Part shown: piece after piece, positions 32,193-43,002 of the stretch
Layout of the letters: every line of letters begins with the position of its first letter
Numbering within the stretch: position 1 is the stretch's first letter
Assembly: GCA_019022495.1 (NCBI GenBank)
Contig: JAFEKR010000029.1
Location: 558,001-622,000, forward strand
Direction of reading: 5' to 3'
DNA from: Epichloe hybrida
Lineage: Eukaryota > Ascomycota > Sordariomycetes > Hypocreales > Clavicipitaceae
Length of the DNA stretch: 64,000 bases
The notes under the pieces: generated by a model
What the model saw: the letters and a program-made list of their open reading frames with translations, nothing else
Databases searched by the model: none
Told to the model about the DNA's origin: nothing
Position numbers and translations under genes: made by a program

Positions 32193-34330
32193 GTGCATAG
32201 CGACAAGCGAAAACTTTTCATGTAAAACCATGTCTCTTGTCTTTTTTTTTTGACTGCATTTTTCGTTGTCATCTGCTTGTTCCTTTTCTATACGATGCAA
32301 CATTATTGAAAGAGAGGGGGAAAGGGGGACTGGACCGAGGGCACTGCACCGCAGATGGTGCTTTTCTTATATGTTGAGAATGTAATATGATTATTTAGAT
32401 GGGCGTATAGTAAAACCAAGTTGTACGAGTGGCTTGCCTTTTGCTAGCGTCCTATGATAGGGTAGTCTCTGTATAAGTGATGCCCCGTGCTGTCTGTGCT
32501 GTGAAGTAGTATCGCGTACCGTTTCTCGACCGCGTCATTTTTCTACATTTCCCGGGAGCCAAAATGACAGATCTGGAACGGTTGAGGAAGATGCGAATTA
32601 GGTGGAGTGGCTGGGGGAAATCTAATTCGTGGGGGATGCATGGAACGGGGGCTGCACCATTACTGCAAGAGCAAGATGGGAAGGGTGTTGTGCAGCTCGC
32701 AGCCCGTCTTCGTCTTCTTTTCTCGTCAAATTGGCTTTGCTCACTGCGTACATTTTGATAATGGGGGAATCTGATGGCTGTGCTCCGTATTCCCCGGCCC
32801 CGTCTTTGGCAGTCGTTTTCGAGCTCGGTCCACAGTATCCGGGTATCACGGGGTACGCTGCACAAAGTGGACTCGCCTCGCCAAAGTAGGAATAATACGT
32901 CGTCGTCCGTGGTCCGTACAACTCCGCATACATACATACGAGGTCCGGAGCACACGGAGTACACGGAGTCGAACGGGGATTCCGGCAAGTTAATTGCGGG
33001 TCCAGGGTTTCGCAGCCGAGATTTTCGAACAAGATGCGAAATGAAACCAGGACGGCGAACGGGGCGGGGCACCTTTCTTCATGCCACGGTGCCCGTATGT
33101 ACAGTAATTCTCCGCATTCTTTCCCCCCTGGCCTGGTTCTGCCCAGCAAGCCCGGGTTCGTGTGGCGCCCCCCTGGTCCCCCCCCTGGCTGGGGGGGGCA
33201 TGGCCCACGGTTTCGCACGGATAAGTTGGTCATGTGCGTAATCACGGACCATGTAGCTCGCGCAGCCAGGTCAGATATCCGTGATTTGTGACCGGGAAGC
33301 CAAGTCTGTGCCAAAGAAACAACTACATCGTACATTGTACTCGGGCACCCTGACCCCCCGTCCACATGCCATTTCACCACCACAAAAAAAAAAAGGGGCA
33401 TGTTTGTACACTTCTACCGTACGGATTACGAGAACAAGAACAGAACGAGACAAGTTCTCCGGGTAAAATCCCAGAGGACAACAATCAACAGAATCCTTGC
33501 GGAACCGAACCCATGGCCGACCCGACGAATCAAGTTTGCCTTGGCACCTGTTCTCCCCCACACGCAACACGCAACACGCAACAGCCACACACATGCATGT
33601 CTTTCTGGACAAACACTGCACCACCTCGGAGCAAATTCATCTCTCGTGCGTGTAATCCGTACATACGGAGCCATGTTAAAGTGACACTTTCTCAACGGTC
33701 GCTACAGAGATGGCCGTTGCCCGCTCTCCCCATTGGTTATTAAAAACGTGCAGCCGTTGCCACGACGGCGCAGAAATGAACCTGGTCTCACGCCACACAC
33801 ACTTTGCGTCACACAGAAGAGACACTTGCTTGGCTTGCAACGTCTTCAGTCTGTCTGTCCTGTACGGATGATATGATTATCAGACTCGGAAGTTTCACTG
33901 ACAAGGGATAAATCATATTCTATGATTCCTTGACATTTCTAAACTAGCTCTGTAGACGTCCTACAGTCGGTGTGTTGCCCTGGTCCTCCAGTCTTGCTTG
34001 CCATTCCCCAAACATGTTCCATCCCATAACGCCATACCACACAAGGACCCGTTTTATCCTCCCATGATAATATATACTTGTCCACATAACAGGACATTAG
34101 CTAACTCCCCCCCCAGTGCGCCATAGACAATAATAATTCACCCCCCCAAATTCACTTCGCTAGGTTCTCCCCGTCTTGGTAATAATAGTAATACGTCGTG
34201 CCAAAGAGTGCAAGTCAAACTCTGCCGCAAGATGATGATGACAACCGAGAACAATAGTCGTGCCATTAGTCGTAATCAACAGATTGTGTGGTGACGAGGA
34301 AATTAAATCCTCCATACGGCGTCAAGTCGC
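32193..34330. other. Intergenic (2.1 kb), no gene recognised
   Basis: 3' flanks of GSY1 (rightward) and of the Ser-rich gene (leftward). Minus-strand frames of 200-260 codons at about 32452-33401 overlap one another and lack motifs, splice logic and family resemblance. Homopolymer and microsatellite tracts, and TACGGATTAC and CATACGGAG words near 33420 and 33660, indicate non-coding DNA. Confidence 0.45.
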
Positions 34331-35656
34331 TCATGCCCTGACACTCCTTTGTCGGGTCAACGACAACCCTGTTCGGAACCGATTCTTGGGTGACTTGGGA
34401 GTCGATACTTCGCTTCGTGGTACCGAAAGAGACGTATTTCTCTTGGCGCCCTTGACAATGTCTTGATGACTGACAGAAGACAACGTGGGGGATTCCAGGC
34501 AGATGCTTTCCCGAGGGTCGTCCTCCTCCTCTTCTTCCACTTCGCCCACTTGTTCCATGGGTGTGATGAGGCTTTCGCTCTGGTGCAGGTTCTGCTTGCT
34601 ACGCTTTTTGACCAGGTTCAGCGTCTTTCGAAGCATGGTAGTTGGCGTCTTGGGCGTACGGGCAGTTTCGTGGTTGGCATCGTTGCCTTTGGCATGCGGG
34701 TCAATGTGCAGAAATCCCGGTCGCTTCTTCCCGAAGCCAGCCGTCATCATGCTGCTCGATCGAGGTGGGTGGTTCAGGGTGGTTGTGGAGGAAGTGGACG
34801 AGACAGACCGAGGGCGGCTCAGGGCAGGCTCGGTCAGGGTTCGAAGGATACCGGCGCCAGTCTGTTGGCCATTGCTCGAGCTTGGCGAAATCGACCTCCG
34901 TGGAGACAGTGTGACAATAGATGGCTTGCCATAGAAGATAACCGCCACCATTCGGGCCGTGTCTTTGGTTCTTTGTGATGTTCGGCTGTCTGATTCTAGC
35001 TCCTCCTCAGAGTCAGAGAAGTCATCTGCTGAGGAAGATGCATCCTCTTCTGAAGAGAGGTAGATTTGGTGAGGTGCAGCATGTGGCAGCATGGGTCGCT
35101 CATCGCTAGCCGTCTTCTTTGGAGGAATGGGGGTGATGAGTCGCGAAGCGCGCCGCGCGCTCCTGATGGGCAGCATGGGGGCTTCGCCAGTGGCAGCGAC
35201 GAGGCTGATGGTGCCGCCGCCGCTGCTGCTGCTGCTGCTGATGTTGTTGTTGTTGTTGTTCTTCTTGTCGACTGACAGCATGTCGTTGTCATGTGGTTTT
35301 GATCCCAAATTTTCGTGCGTGCTACTCTTGCTGCTATTGACGCTGGTAGTAGTTCTGCTGGTCTTGTCGCTGCTCAAAGGCTGATCCTGTTGGTCCAGCG
35401 CGTTATTGTCAAGTCGGCTTGGGCTCTGCGAGAGGCGAGACTGGTCTTTGACGGAAGGCCGAGAAGGTGAGTCGGATTCAGAGGTCAACGTCGAGGATGT
35501 GGATGATGAGGACGAAGTAGTGCAGGAGCAGAGGGAGCCTCCTCTATAAAGCATGTCTGACAGGGATTGGTTGTTGGCAGGACCATCCGAGATGGGCTGC
35601 TGGACTGGAATGCAGCCCGCGCGATGCCTGGGCTGTCCTGGTTCTGGTAGCGACAT
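34331..35656 (-). CDS. Ser-rich protein of unknown function
   Basis: Single exon, 441 residues. I do not recognise a family. The protein is dominated by Ser, Thr and Asp/Glu, with an Asn run and Ser run (35227-35263 in DNA), an acidic stretch (EEDASSSADDFSDSEEELESD) and basic Ser-rich segments. The only ordered-looking piece is ARMVAVIFYGKPSIVTLSPRRSISP, in mid-protein. A basic segment LRKTLNLVKKRSKQNLHQSE precedes a Glu run. There is no signal peptide or membrane helix. I chose ATG 35656 (MSLPEPGQPRHRAG) because the longer open frame to 35827 translates a GT microsatellite as His-Thr repeats. It is probably an intrinsically disordered regulatory protein. Confidence 0.65.
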   Translation of the reverse strand: MSLPEPGQPRHRAGCIPVQQPISDGPANNQSLSDMLYRGGSLCSCTTSSSSSTSSTLTSESDSPSRPSVKDQSRLSQSPSRLDNNALDQQDQPLSSDKTSRTTTSVNSSKSSTHENLGSKPHDNDMLSVDKKNNNNNNISSSSSSGGGTISLVAATGEAPMLPIRSARRASRLITPIPPKKTASDERPMLPHAAPHQIYLSSEEDASSSADDFSDSEEELESDSRTSQRTKDTARMVAVIFYGKPSIVTLSPRRSISPSSSNGQQTGAGILRTLTEPALSRPRSVSSTSSTTTLNHPPRSSSMMTAGFGKKRPGFLHIDPHAKGNDANHETARTPKTPTTMLRKTLNLVKKRSKQNLHQSESLITPMEQVGEVEEEEEDDPRESICLESPTLSSVSHQDIVKGAKRNTSLSVPRSEVSTPKSPKNRFRTGLSLTRQRSVRA

Positions 35657-35702
35657 GACCAACGGTGTACGGAGAGTATTGTGGATGTTTGAAAAGGAGA
35701 GA

Positions 35703-35738
35703 TGTGTGTGTGCGAATGTGTGTGTGTGTGTGTGTGTT
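35703..35738. repeat. (TG)n microsatellite
   Basis: A TG/GT dinucleotide tract with one interruption lies just upstream of the start at 35656, probably in the 5' leader or promoter. Confidence 0.9.
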
Positions 35739-36003
35739 TCGAAAGTCAACTCCGAGGAGTAGTAGACCGTGAGACACGGAAAGCTGTAGTAGAGCGTTGA
35801 GACGAAAAGGGGCGGGCGTAGGAACAATACGCCCGTGCCCGGTTTCAGAATGGAATGTCAAGGCCCTCGTGCTTGGGAGGTCTCTAATCGGATCGCTTGG
35901 TATAGTCTGTCGGTTCTCGGAATTTACTTGTATAGAGACAATGTGTACCGAGTGCGTAGGCGAGGGAAAACCCGGTTCGAGTACTCGGTGGCAGAGAACA
36001 AAA

Positions 36004-36004
<1 letters not shown>

Positions 36005-36047
<43 letters not shown>
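36005..36047. repeat. (GACGCA)7 hexanucleotide repeat
   Basis: About seven perfect GACGCA units lie in non-coding DNA upstream of the Ser-rich gene. Confidence 0.9.
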
Positions 36048-37611
36048 GACGTGGGAGGAACGACCGGACGGATGGACGGCGGTGAAAAGGCGTGCGTAAG
36101 TGTGTCGTTGCCGTTGTAGCAAGGGAAAGGAATTCAATAAAGAGGGACAAAGGGAAGGGCAGAGGAATGTTTCAACCGTGTTCGGCCCCGAGTCCCCAGG
36201 TGTATGGGAATGGAATGGTCACAGACATGATGGTATGGCATGAAGAGAAGGCGTGGGAGGCCCTGACGAGATATGGATGAACTGAGGTACTCTCGGTACA
36301 TGATGACTGGGCACTTCATCCCACTACCCATCACCCATGTACCCATGTATCCATGTATCCATGTACCCATCCATATACCCGTGGTGCCATGAGCAGGGAT
36401 GCCATGGACAACACGAGACTGCGGTGGGATGGCTACCGTGCTAGTTGAGCCAAGGCGCACTGGGTACATTGCAAGTCGAGCTATGTACTATTGCGGAGTA
36501 GTTCGTGTAGAATCAATCATTCGTGACATGCCTGAGGCCTCACCACTTGTCGAGGGGATCATGTGTTAATGTCCACGTATGTACGGAGCATGTACGCAGA
36601 CATTTGCGTGGGAAAAATGTCCAGCAGCCGCATCATCATCAATGGCAGCTACCAACCACTGACCGGAGGCTGGTCCTGTCCTTCTTTTGCCCGCCTCGGC
36701 CAACCTTATCGCGCTGGTGACGCTGATGAGCTGGTGAGAAGTTGCCAATATGTATGCATATTAAAGTGAGTGGCAGGGCAGATGGCAAAACCCCTCCCCC
36801 CCCCCAAAAACACCCACACCACCAAGGAATTGCCAAGGCGACATTGGGTCCACCCCGTTCAAATCGGCTTTCCACGAATCACAGCTTGAACCCTGATGAC
36901 CCCTTCACACGCATCTTGTCAATGAGACCAGACCGACTTTTCAGGCTCAATCGCGGCTCATTGGGGCTCATGAGGACGAATTGCTGTGCACTTTTTTTTT
37001 TTTTTTTTTTTACGTATGGAAAGTGTGATCTGTGTGATCTGTCTCGTCTGACAAGCTTGCAACGTCGGTTCAAAGTAAATCGATGGTTCGTTTACAGAGG
37101 ATTCCACGCTCGGATTTTCTCCGTACAGGTTGGTTCAGACAAGACAAGTCACAGTGCGGCACGACGATGGGCAAATTCGATGAACTAAAGCCGCCCTGGT
37201 CCGATTGTCTCTGAATGCCATGAAGACCATTGAGCGCATTAAGAATGGTGTGCTGCTCCTCACAAAGGGGTCTGTCTGCCCTGTGTAGTTCATCCCGTCG
37301 CCGCTCTCCCTTATGAAAAGGGGCCATGAACAGTCATCAAACACAACATACCGCCCTGTCGGTCGCAGAGAACAGGTCCGAGAGTCGGCGATTTTTTTTT
37401 TTTAGGTCTGTGCGCTGGTGCAGCATCGTGCATACATACATACTACATATCGAGAATGGCACGGGTGGGTTCTGGTTTTGTCGTCACGATTGATTGTTGC
37501 TTCCGCGTAAGTCAACGTACATATTTATCAAGTCTGTGCTGTGTGGTTTCAGAGTAGATTCGTTACATCATGGCCCAAAAACGTGCCCTGCCCCACCTTT
37601 GCTATCGGAAC

Positions 37612-37653
37612 TGCACGCACGCACGCACGCACGCACACACGCACACACGCACA
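37612..37653. repeat. (CGCA)n/(CACA)n repeat
   Basis: Tetranucleotide GCAC units grade into ACAC-type units. The tract is non-coding. Confidence 0.85.
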
Positions 37654-38574
37654 TTGTGAGTGGGCGGGGCTTATCACGGCAACATGAGACCATGGACAAG
37701 GTTATCGCTCGATTGTACAAGTCTAGCTGCAACAAAGCATTGCCACTTGTTCAAATCTAATCCGTAGTCAACTCAATCATCCATCCATCCATATACTCCG
37801 TACGGATTATCTGGTGTCATATCTCTGCCCTGCCCTGGCTTTGTAGCAAAGCGTGGCTGGTATGTAATATGGGATCCACACTTCCCGATATAGCAGCACT
37901 TTTTTTTTTCTTCCCCCCCCCCCCTTTTCCGTTCTTTGTGGGGCGGGCACGGGGTATCCACAGCTGGTAATAAAGTTCCGGATTGGCGCGACAAAACCCC
38001 CAGCCACCCGTTCCCAGCCGCGGGAATCAGCATCGTCAACAAGTCATGCCACCGTTTTGTATGCACGTTGTACATATCGCATAGGTTCCGACACCCATCC
38101 CACTTCGGTACCGTCTAACTCACGGATGGGACGCCAAGTGGTGTCTATCCTGTGAATCCTGTCCATACCAGGAAGCAAGGAAATCGTCATCCCCCGACCG
38201 TCGCGCCGTACGCAGATCTACATGTACTTTGTTCCGCCACCAACAACCTCTGGTGTCCCCATGAACTGTGCCCAGGAATGAAAAATTACGCGTCCAGAAA
38301 CGGGGTCTCAGTCTAAATCCAAAGTTTCAGTGGTCTCCTTCATGCAAAGTGTAACCGTGAAACCACCGATCGATTTCATTACAAAAAACTACACGTAGAT
38401 TCATACGGAGTGGTTAGCATGAATTTCCTCAGCAGGGTTCAATTAACGAGGATCCAAATACCATTTGTGCCAAGGCTGAACTCGTCCACGCGCATTCCAG
38501 TGCGGCGCGTCACGGCGCGTCACGGGTGAGGGGCCTGGAGAGCGTGTTAAAGTTGAGATTGAAATTGTACTCCG

Positions 38575-38590
38575 TACTCCGTACGGAGTA
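38575..38590. repeat. Perfect 16-bp palindrome TACTCCGTACGGAGTA
   Basis: The sequence equals its own reverse complement. An extra TACTCCG half-copy precedes it directly. It is the head-to-head form of the TACGGAGTA word seen across the window. Confidence 0.85.
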
Positions 38591-39025
38591 TTATAACAAG
38601 ACGGGATAATCACGATCCCTGTATTACTCTGCAAAGATTGGGGGATGGGGGATGGGGACATACATGTAATACATACCAGCGCTGAAGAAAGTACATATGT
38701 GCGCCTCTTATTATCAGTGATCCTGTGCTTGCGTTCGAATCATGTTCTAGTAGCCGTTCTCGCTTGCAATCAGTATACGCTTCCTGGACTCGTGGCATGA
38801 CGCACGCAATGTGGCGTTATATGAACAAGTCTTGGGGACTTCACCCAGTAATGAACTCAATAAATCATGTTCCCATGGATGCGTATGTACTGTGACAAGT
38901 TCATACCATCCTTCACGTGGCCTATGAATTCGACAATCCCACCGGTCATTCTGATATAGCCACATGTTAACAAAATCATCATTACCCCCCATGCTCCAAC
39001 GGCTCTCCCAGTGATTCCTTGTTCC

Positions 39026-39066
39026 GCTTGCTTGCTTGCTTGCTTGCTCTTGCTCTTGCTCTTGTT
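39026..39066. repeat. GCTT/CTTGCT repeat
   Basis: About five CTTG units followed by CTCTTG units lie within 100 nt downstream of the stop codon of the F-box gene, probably in its 3' untranslated region. Confidence 0.8.
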
Positions 39067-39118
39067 CTTTCTCTCTTGCTTGCTCATCATCAATGCCCTT
39101 TCCAACACGATTCGTCTC

Positions 39119-41135
39119 CTACACCCTGTTCCACATCGCTCGATTTCTATCGCCTCCACTACTCCGAGGTCGCGTGGTATCTGGACCACCCGGCGGTACC
39201 GGTACGGATCCGAGTGAAAATGCTTCCTGTGCCCCCTCACCACCGGGCAAGGGCAAGAACCCGCCTGTGCCATTGCTGATCATGATGCTGCGTCGCGCTT
39301 CGCCGCGATCCCATCCTTGTCCTGCAACATCTGCTGCCAACCCGTAGCTGCTGTTTGGTCTGCGCGGCGCGGCGGCAGCCGATCCCATGTACGAGTCTAT
39401 CCGAGCAAAGTTCCACTTGCCAAACTCATCGCTCTTGGTGAAGACCTCCAAGGTCTGGATAGGTGGCAGCCCTGACCCTGGACCTCCCCTGCCGGCCATC
39501 TGGGCAAAGGGGTTGTTGGAGCTGAATCTGTTGGGGTTGCTAATGCTGGACATGTTTTGGCGCGTGTGCGATTTCGGGGATAAGGGCCCATTGCCCGGAG
39601 GAGACACGCGCAGTGAAGGCGGGCTGTGGGCTGAAGCATTCGATCCCGAACGGACTCGCCCAGCAGCAAACGTCGGCGTCGGTGGCGGCGGCAAGTTCTG
39701 GAGTTGATCTGGGAACTGTTCATCAAGTACGTAGAGTCTGCGCAATCTGGGCAGACCCCCAGATAAGACAGAATTTGAAAGATAAGAGTAATACCCTTGT
39801 GTCGCAAACGGCCCTGCCGAGGACTTGGCAGATATCTCGTAGCGAAGTGTTCTCATCCGTTTGTGCACCAAGGGCTGAACCCCTTCTCCCGATGGAAATG
39901 AGTCTTTGACTTTAGCTTGGATTGCCAATGTCTTGAGTGACGGGGCCATGGCCAGCACTTCTTGCAATTTCCAGGGCTGGATCCCAGTGTCCTTTAGCGT
40001 TAGGACTTTGAGACTTTTGAGTTTCGTAAAATGACAAGTAATCCACCAGTCCGACTGATGTAAGGCTTGGTGTATCCTTGAGCACCAACTCCTCGACCGC
40101 GGGCAGAGGAGGCAGGTTCTCATCAGCTGCCAGGACCTCATCTGACAGACTATATGTTTCGGCCACTTTGAGAGCACGGAGGTTGGTCAGACAAGTCAAC
40201 ACCCCTCTCAGAATTTTGGGGTCAACCTTCAGTCGCCTCAACTCCAAGACTTCAAGGTACGGCCAGATCTGGCCAGACATGAGTGTGGAAAAACTGCGCT
40301 CTGAGCCACCCAAGTATGTTGTCTTGCGGAGATTAGGGCATCGCGCCTGTACTTCGAGTCGCAGCGTTGCATACGCCGTTTCATCGGAGAACATGCCCTC
40401 TGGGAGGTCGACATACTTCAAGTTGGGTAGTACGGCAATGGTTTGTGCTAATTCCACATGACACGACTCGCGAATCATGTAAGGCGTCTTGAGGAACTGC
40501 ACCGTCTTGCCAAGCCTGGTCGGGTCGTCTCGAACAGTTCGTCGCAAGAGCCTCAGGCGTGCAAGCGCTGGGTCCTCAGGGATTCCATTTCTGTCAAATC
40601 TCGAAGTTTTCTTCCGCCGCTCTGCCAAAAAAGCCTCAAGCATGCAATAGTGAACTGGGTCGATTCGAACGCTATGGTACCTATATGTTCGAAAGCTTTA
40701 GTATCGTGAACTTTAGGATTGGCCCGAGCTGATAGCGATCTTGGGAAAAAGGGGAGGTCGAAGCAGGGGAACAAATGGAAAGAAAAAGAATGAAAGAATG
40801 CAACCGACTTACAAGATCTTAATGGCAGTTCCCCTCCATGCCCGGTTCACCTGCACACAGCGCGACAAGTCCCGCAAATCACAAAGCATGCATCCCTTTT
40901 CATTGGCGCTCTCCTCGCACGTTTCGTAGCTCTCGTCCAAAGCATGTGGGCAGACAAAAGTGAATATTCGCGCGAGTACCTTGGGCGGCAATGCGGCCAA
41001 AAGTTGTGCGGAGGATCGGGATGGAGGAGAGGCGTTGGCATCCGGACCAAACCCGCCCGTGGGTCGAAATTCAGCCGGGGTAGGTGATGTCCTGCCGTCT
41101 CTCTTCTTATCCTTCTTGCGAAACGGCAATCTCAT
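39119..41135 (-). CDS. F-box/LRR-like protein, interrupted by a one-base frameshift
   Basis: Exons complement(join(39119..40680,40813..41135)), about 627 residues if one extra base near 40028-40031 is ignored. F-box proteins recruit substrates to SCF ubiquitin ligases through Skp1. The F-box region is LLAALPPKVLARIFTFVCPHALDESY... with CDLRDLSRCVQVNRAWRGTAIKIL (about residues 50-107). The 132-nt intron joins AIKIL to YHSVRIDPVHYCMLEAFLAERR. Leucine-rich strands follow (LPNLKYVDLPEG, LEVLELRRLKVD, LTNLRALKVAETYSL, VEELVLKDTPSLTSVGLVDYL). The frame must then shift to continue with TKLKSLKVLTLKDTGIQPWKL and PSLKTLAIQ. Dropping one A from the plus-strand AAAA run at 40028-40031 restores a continuous LRR, and the total length then becomes a multiple of three. 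The tail is Pro/Ser/Gly-rich. Confidence 0.78.
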
Positions 41136-41627
41136 GATGAACTGTTGCTGAAGCCCCAATGTGATTATGTGATTGTCGCGTGGTGGCGTAGGAGTGCCCG
41201 CTGCGTCAAGAAGGGGTTTGGCCTGTTCGAAGTACTGTGTCGGAATGACATCTGCCAAAAGTGCAAACGGGAAAAAGAAAGAAAAGGAAAGGAAGGGGAA
41301 GAGGTGAAGTCAGGTAAGGTGAGGTGGTTTGTGTGGTTTGTCAGGTCGAGCAAGGACAGGCAGGACTTGAACAACAGTTCGAATGCTACGTAGAATGCCG
41401 TTGGCCTTTGTCGTCCTCTGGACATTGTCCCCTCGCGTCGAGACCTGTCGTTCTTGATCCGTGCTGTCTCTGTCTCACACCTGAACACACACACACCCGA
41501 GTGCAGAAGGCAGAAGGGCCTGCCGTGACAGGCTGGCAGTTCTGGCAGTTGTCGGCTGCCCGGCGGCTGAGGGGCGGGCCAACGCCACTTGCTCCTTCCT
41601 CTTCCTCGCCAGTCGAGGAGAAGCCCT

Positions 41628-41735
41628 GCTGGGCTATGCTGCTGGGCTATGCTGCTGGGCTATGCTGCTGGGCTGGGCTGGCTGGGCTGGGCCAGGTTGG
41701 GTTGGGCTGGGCTCGGCTGGGCCAAGGCGGCTGGG
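41628..41735. repeat. GCTGGGCTATGCT tandem repeat grading into GGCTGG repeats
   Basis: Three perfect 13-bp units (41628-41666) are followed by degenerate GCTGGGCTGG/GGGTTGGGCTGG units to about 41735. The tract is strongly G-rich on the plus strand. Confidence 0.85.
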
Positions 41736-42330
41736 CTGCTGGACCGAAGCCAAAGTTTGCCCTGTCACGGCTGTGGCGTATCCCTAATACCCCTCTATTC
41801 GTCTGATCAATTCCTTGCACGCCGGAGGAAGGACGTGAAGTCATTAATCCGTACATACGTATTGCACCGAACATTGACGTCAAGCGTGGTCACGCCAGGG
41901 GCAAGCTTTCCTCGCTGGTGTGGGGAAGACGACCGCCATCTAATAGCTGATCCGTACTTGGCGCTTGCTTGGCCAAAGTGGATGATTCATTGTTCAGATC
42001 GGCGGCTAGTCGTCTCGCGGCTTGCCCTTGGGCCACCCAATCTGCCAGTGTGCTCACCTCGCAGCCTTTGTGATACTCAATACTCCATCGCGAGTATCCT
42101 TTAGGCATCGACGTGGAGCTAATATTCCTGTCCTCTTTACGGAGCGATTGCGCCTCTACATAGTGCTATTGTTCTGGCATTCGTCTCCGCTCCGCAACCA
42201 AGAGCTCCAGCGCACTCGCCAATCGACTCAGGAATTGCCCGTCTACACGCATGCGCCAGAACCTCCCGGACGTTCGAGATATACACATCATGACTGAGAA
42301 CACATTCACAGAAACATAATTCACATACGT

Positions 42331-42361
<31 letters not shown>

Positions 42362-42364
42362 CAG
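42331..42364. repeat. (CAG)n microsatellite
   Basis: About eleven GCA/CAG triplets with one CAA interruption. No open coding context was recognised. Confidence 0.9.
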
Positions 42365-43002
42365 TTGCTCAAAATGACCCCATTACACCTTTCTACATGT
42401 TGCTGTGCGCGCTCCGAGCCGGGAGCACGCTGTGATGCACCAGTTGTAAAACGGACCATGGCAGAACAGAACAAAGGTGCTTGACGTCGCCGTCACAACT
42501 TTCATGCACCTTGGCTGCTCTGCCGAGCAGTCAGCGATCCGGCCAAAATACTCCTTCTGAAGTTGTCCACCCCTGCCATGAAACTGCCGCGCATAAACCC
42601 AAGTGAAACGCGCGAGTTGTCATCAATCAGCCGCCTGCCATCATTACCGCCGGAAAAAAAGACACTAGTGAGGTCTCTCCTCTCCGAGACGACCACGTCG
42701 TGAAGTTGATAAAAATCCCCCACGCCTGCCCAGCGCCTAATCCGCGTATATCATGTTCCCCTAGTATCTCCAAAAAAGAAAGAATAAATAATCTTCAACT
42801 TTTGTACAATTAGGGCGTCGTATATGCCAGGCTTGTGATTTTCAGGGGGCATGTGTGATTGAAGCCTGAATGGTGGTTTGCAACTTGCCCCCTCGAACCA
42901 GAACAGCTCGGCGTCGTTGCGTCTGACTGTGTCCTTCTTCTCTCTCAGCCCTGAGGCTGCGCAAACGCCTCTAGGCCGAACTAAAGGCTGACGAGTTTGT
43001 AC

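Larger units (their letters stand above)
35739..39118. other. Long intergenic region (3.4 kb), no gene recognised
   Basis: It contains GACGCA repeats at 36005-36047, CCATGTA(C/T) repeats near 36335-36372, a T run of about 22 nt near 36991-37012, CGCA/CACA repeats at 37612-37653, a T and C run near 37900-37925, and the palindrome at 38575-38590. Open frames are short and mutually overlapping. I looked for intron-split small genes and found none I could support. Confidence 0.4.
41136..43002. other. Intergenic (1.9 kb)
   Basis: Promoter of the F-box gene and 3' flank of the elongase gene. It contains 13-bp tandem repeats (41628-41735) and a CAG tract (42331-42364). Open frames here translate those repeats or lack motifs. 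Confidence 0.45.

Noticed and set aside
32452..33401. Overlapping 200-260-codon minus-strand frames
   Set aside because: Two frames overlap out of phase, translate homopolymers and microsatellites, and show no family motif.
35657..35827. N-terminal extension of the Ser-rich protein
   Set aside because: It translates a TG microsatellite as His-Thr repeats; the ATG at 35656 is the more natural start.
41628..41735. Possible CRISPR-like array
   Set aside because: It is a direct minisatellite without spacers, in a eukaryotic genome.
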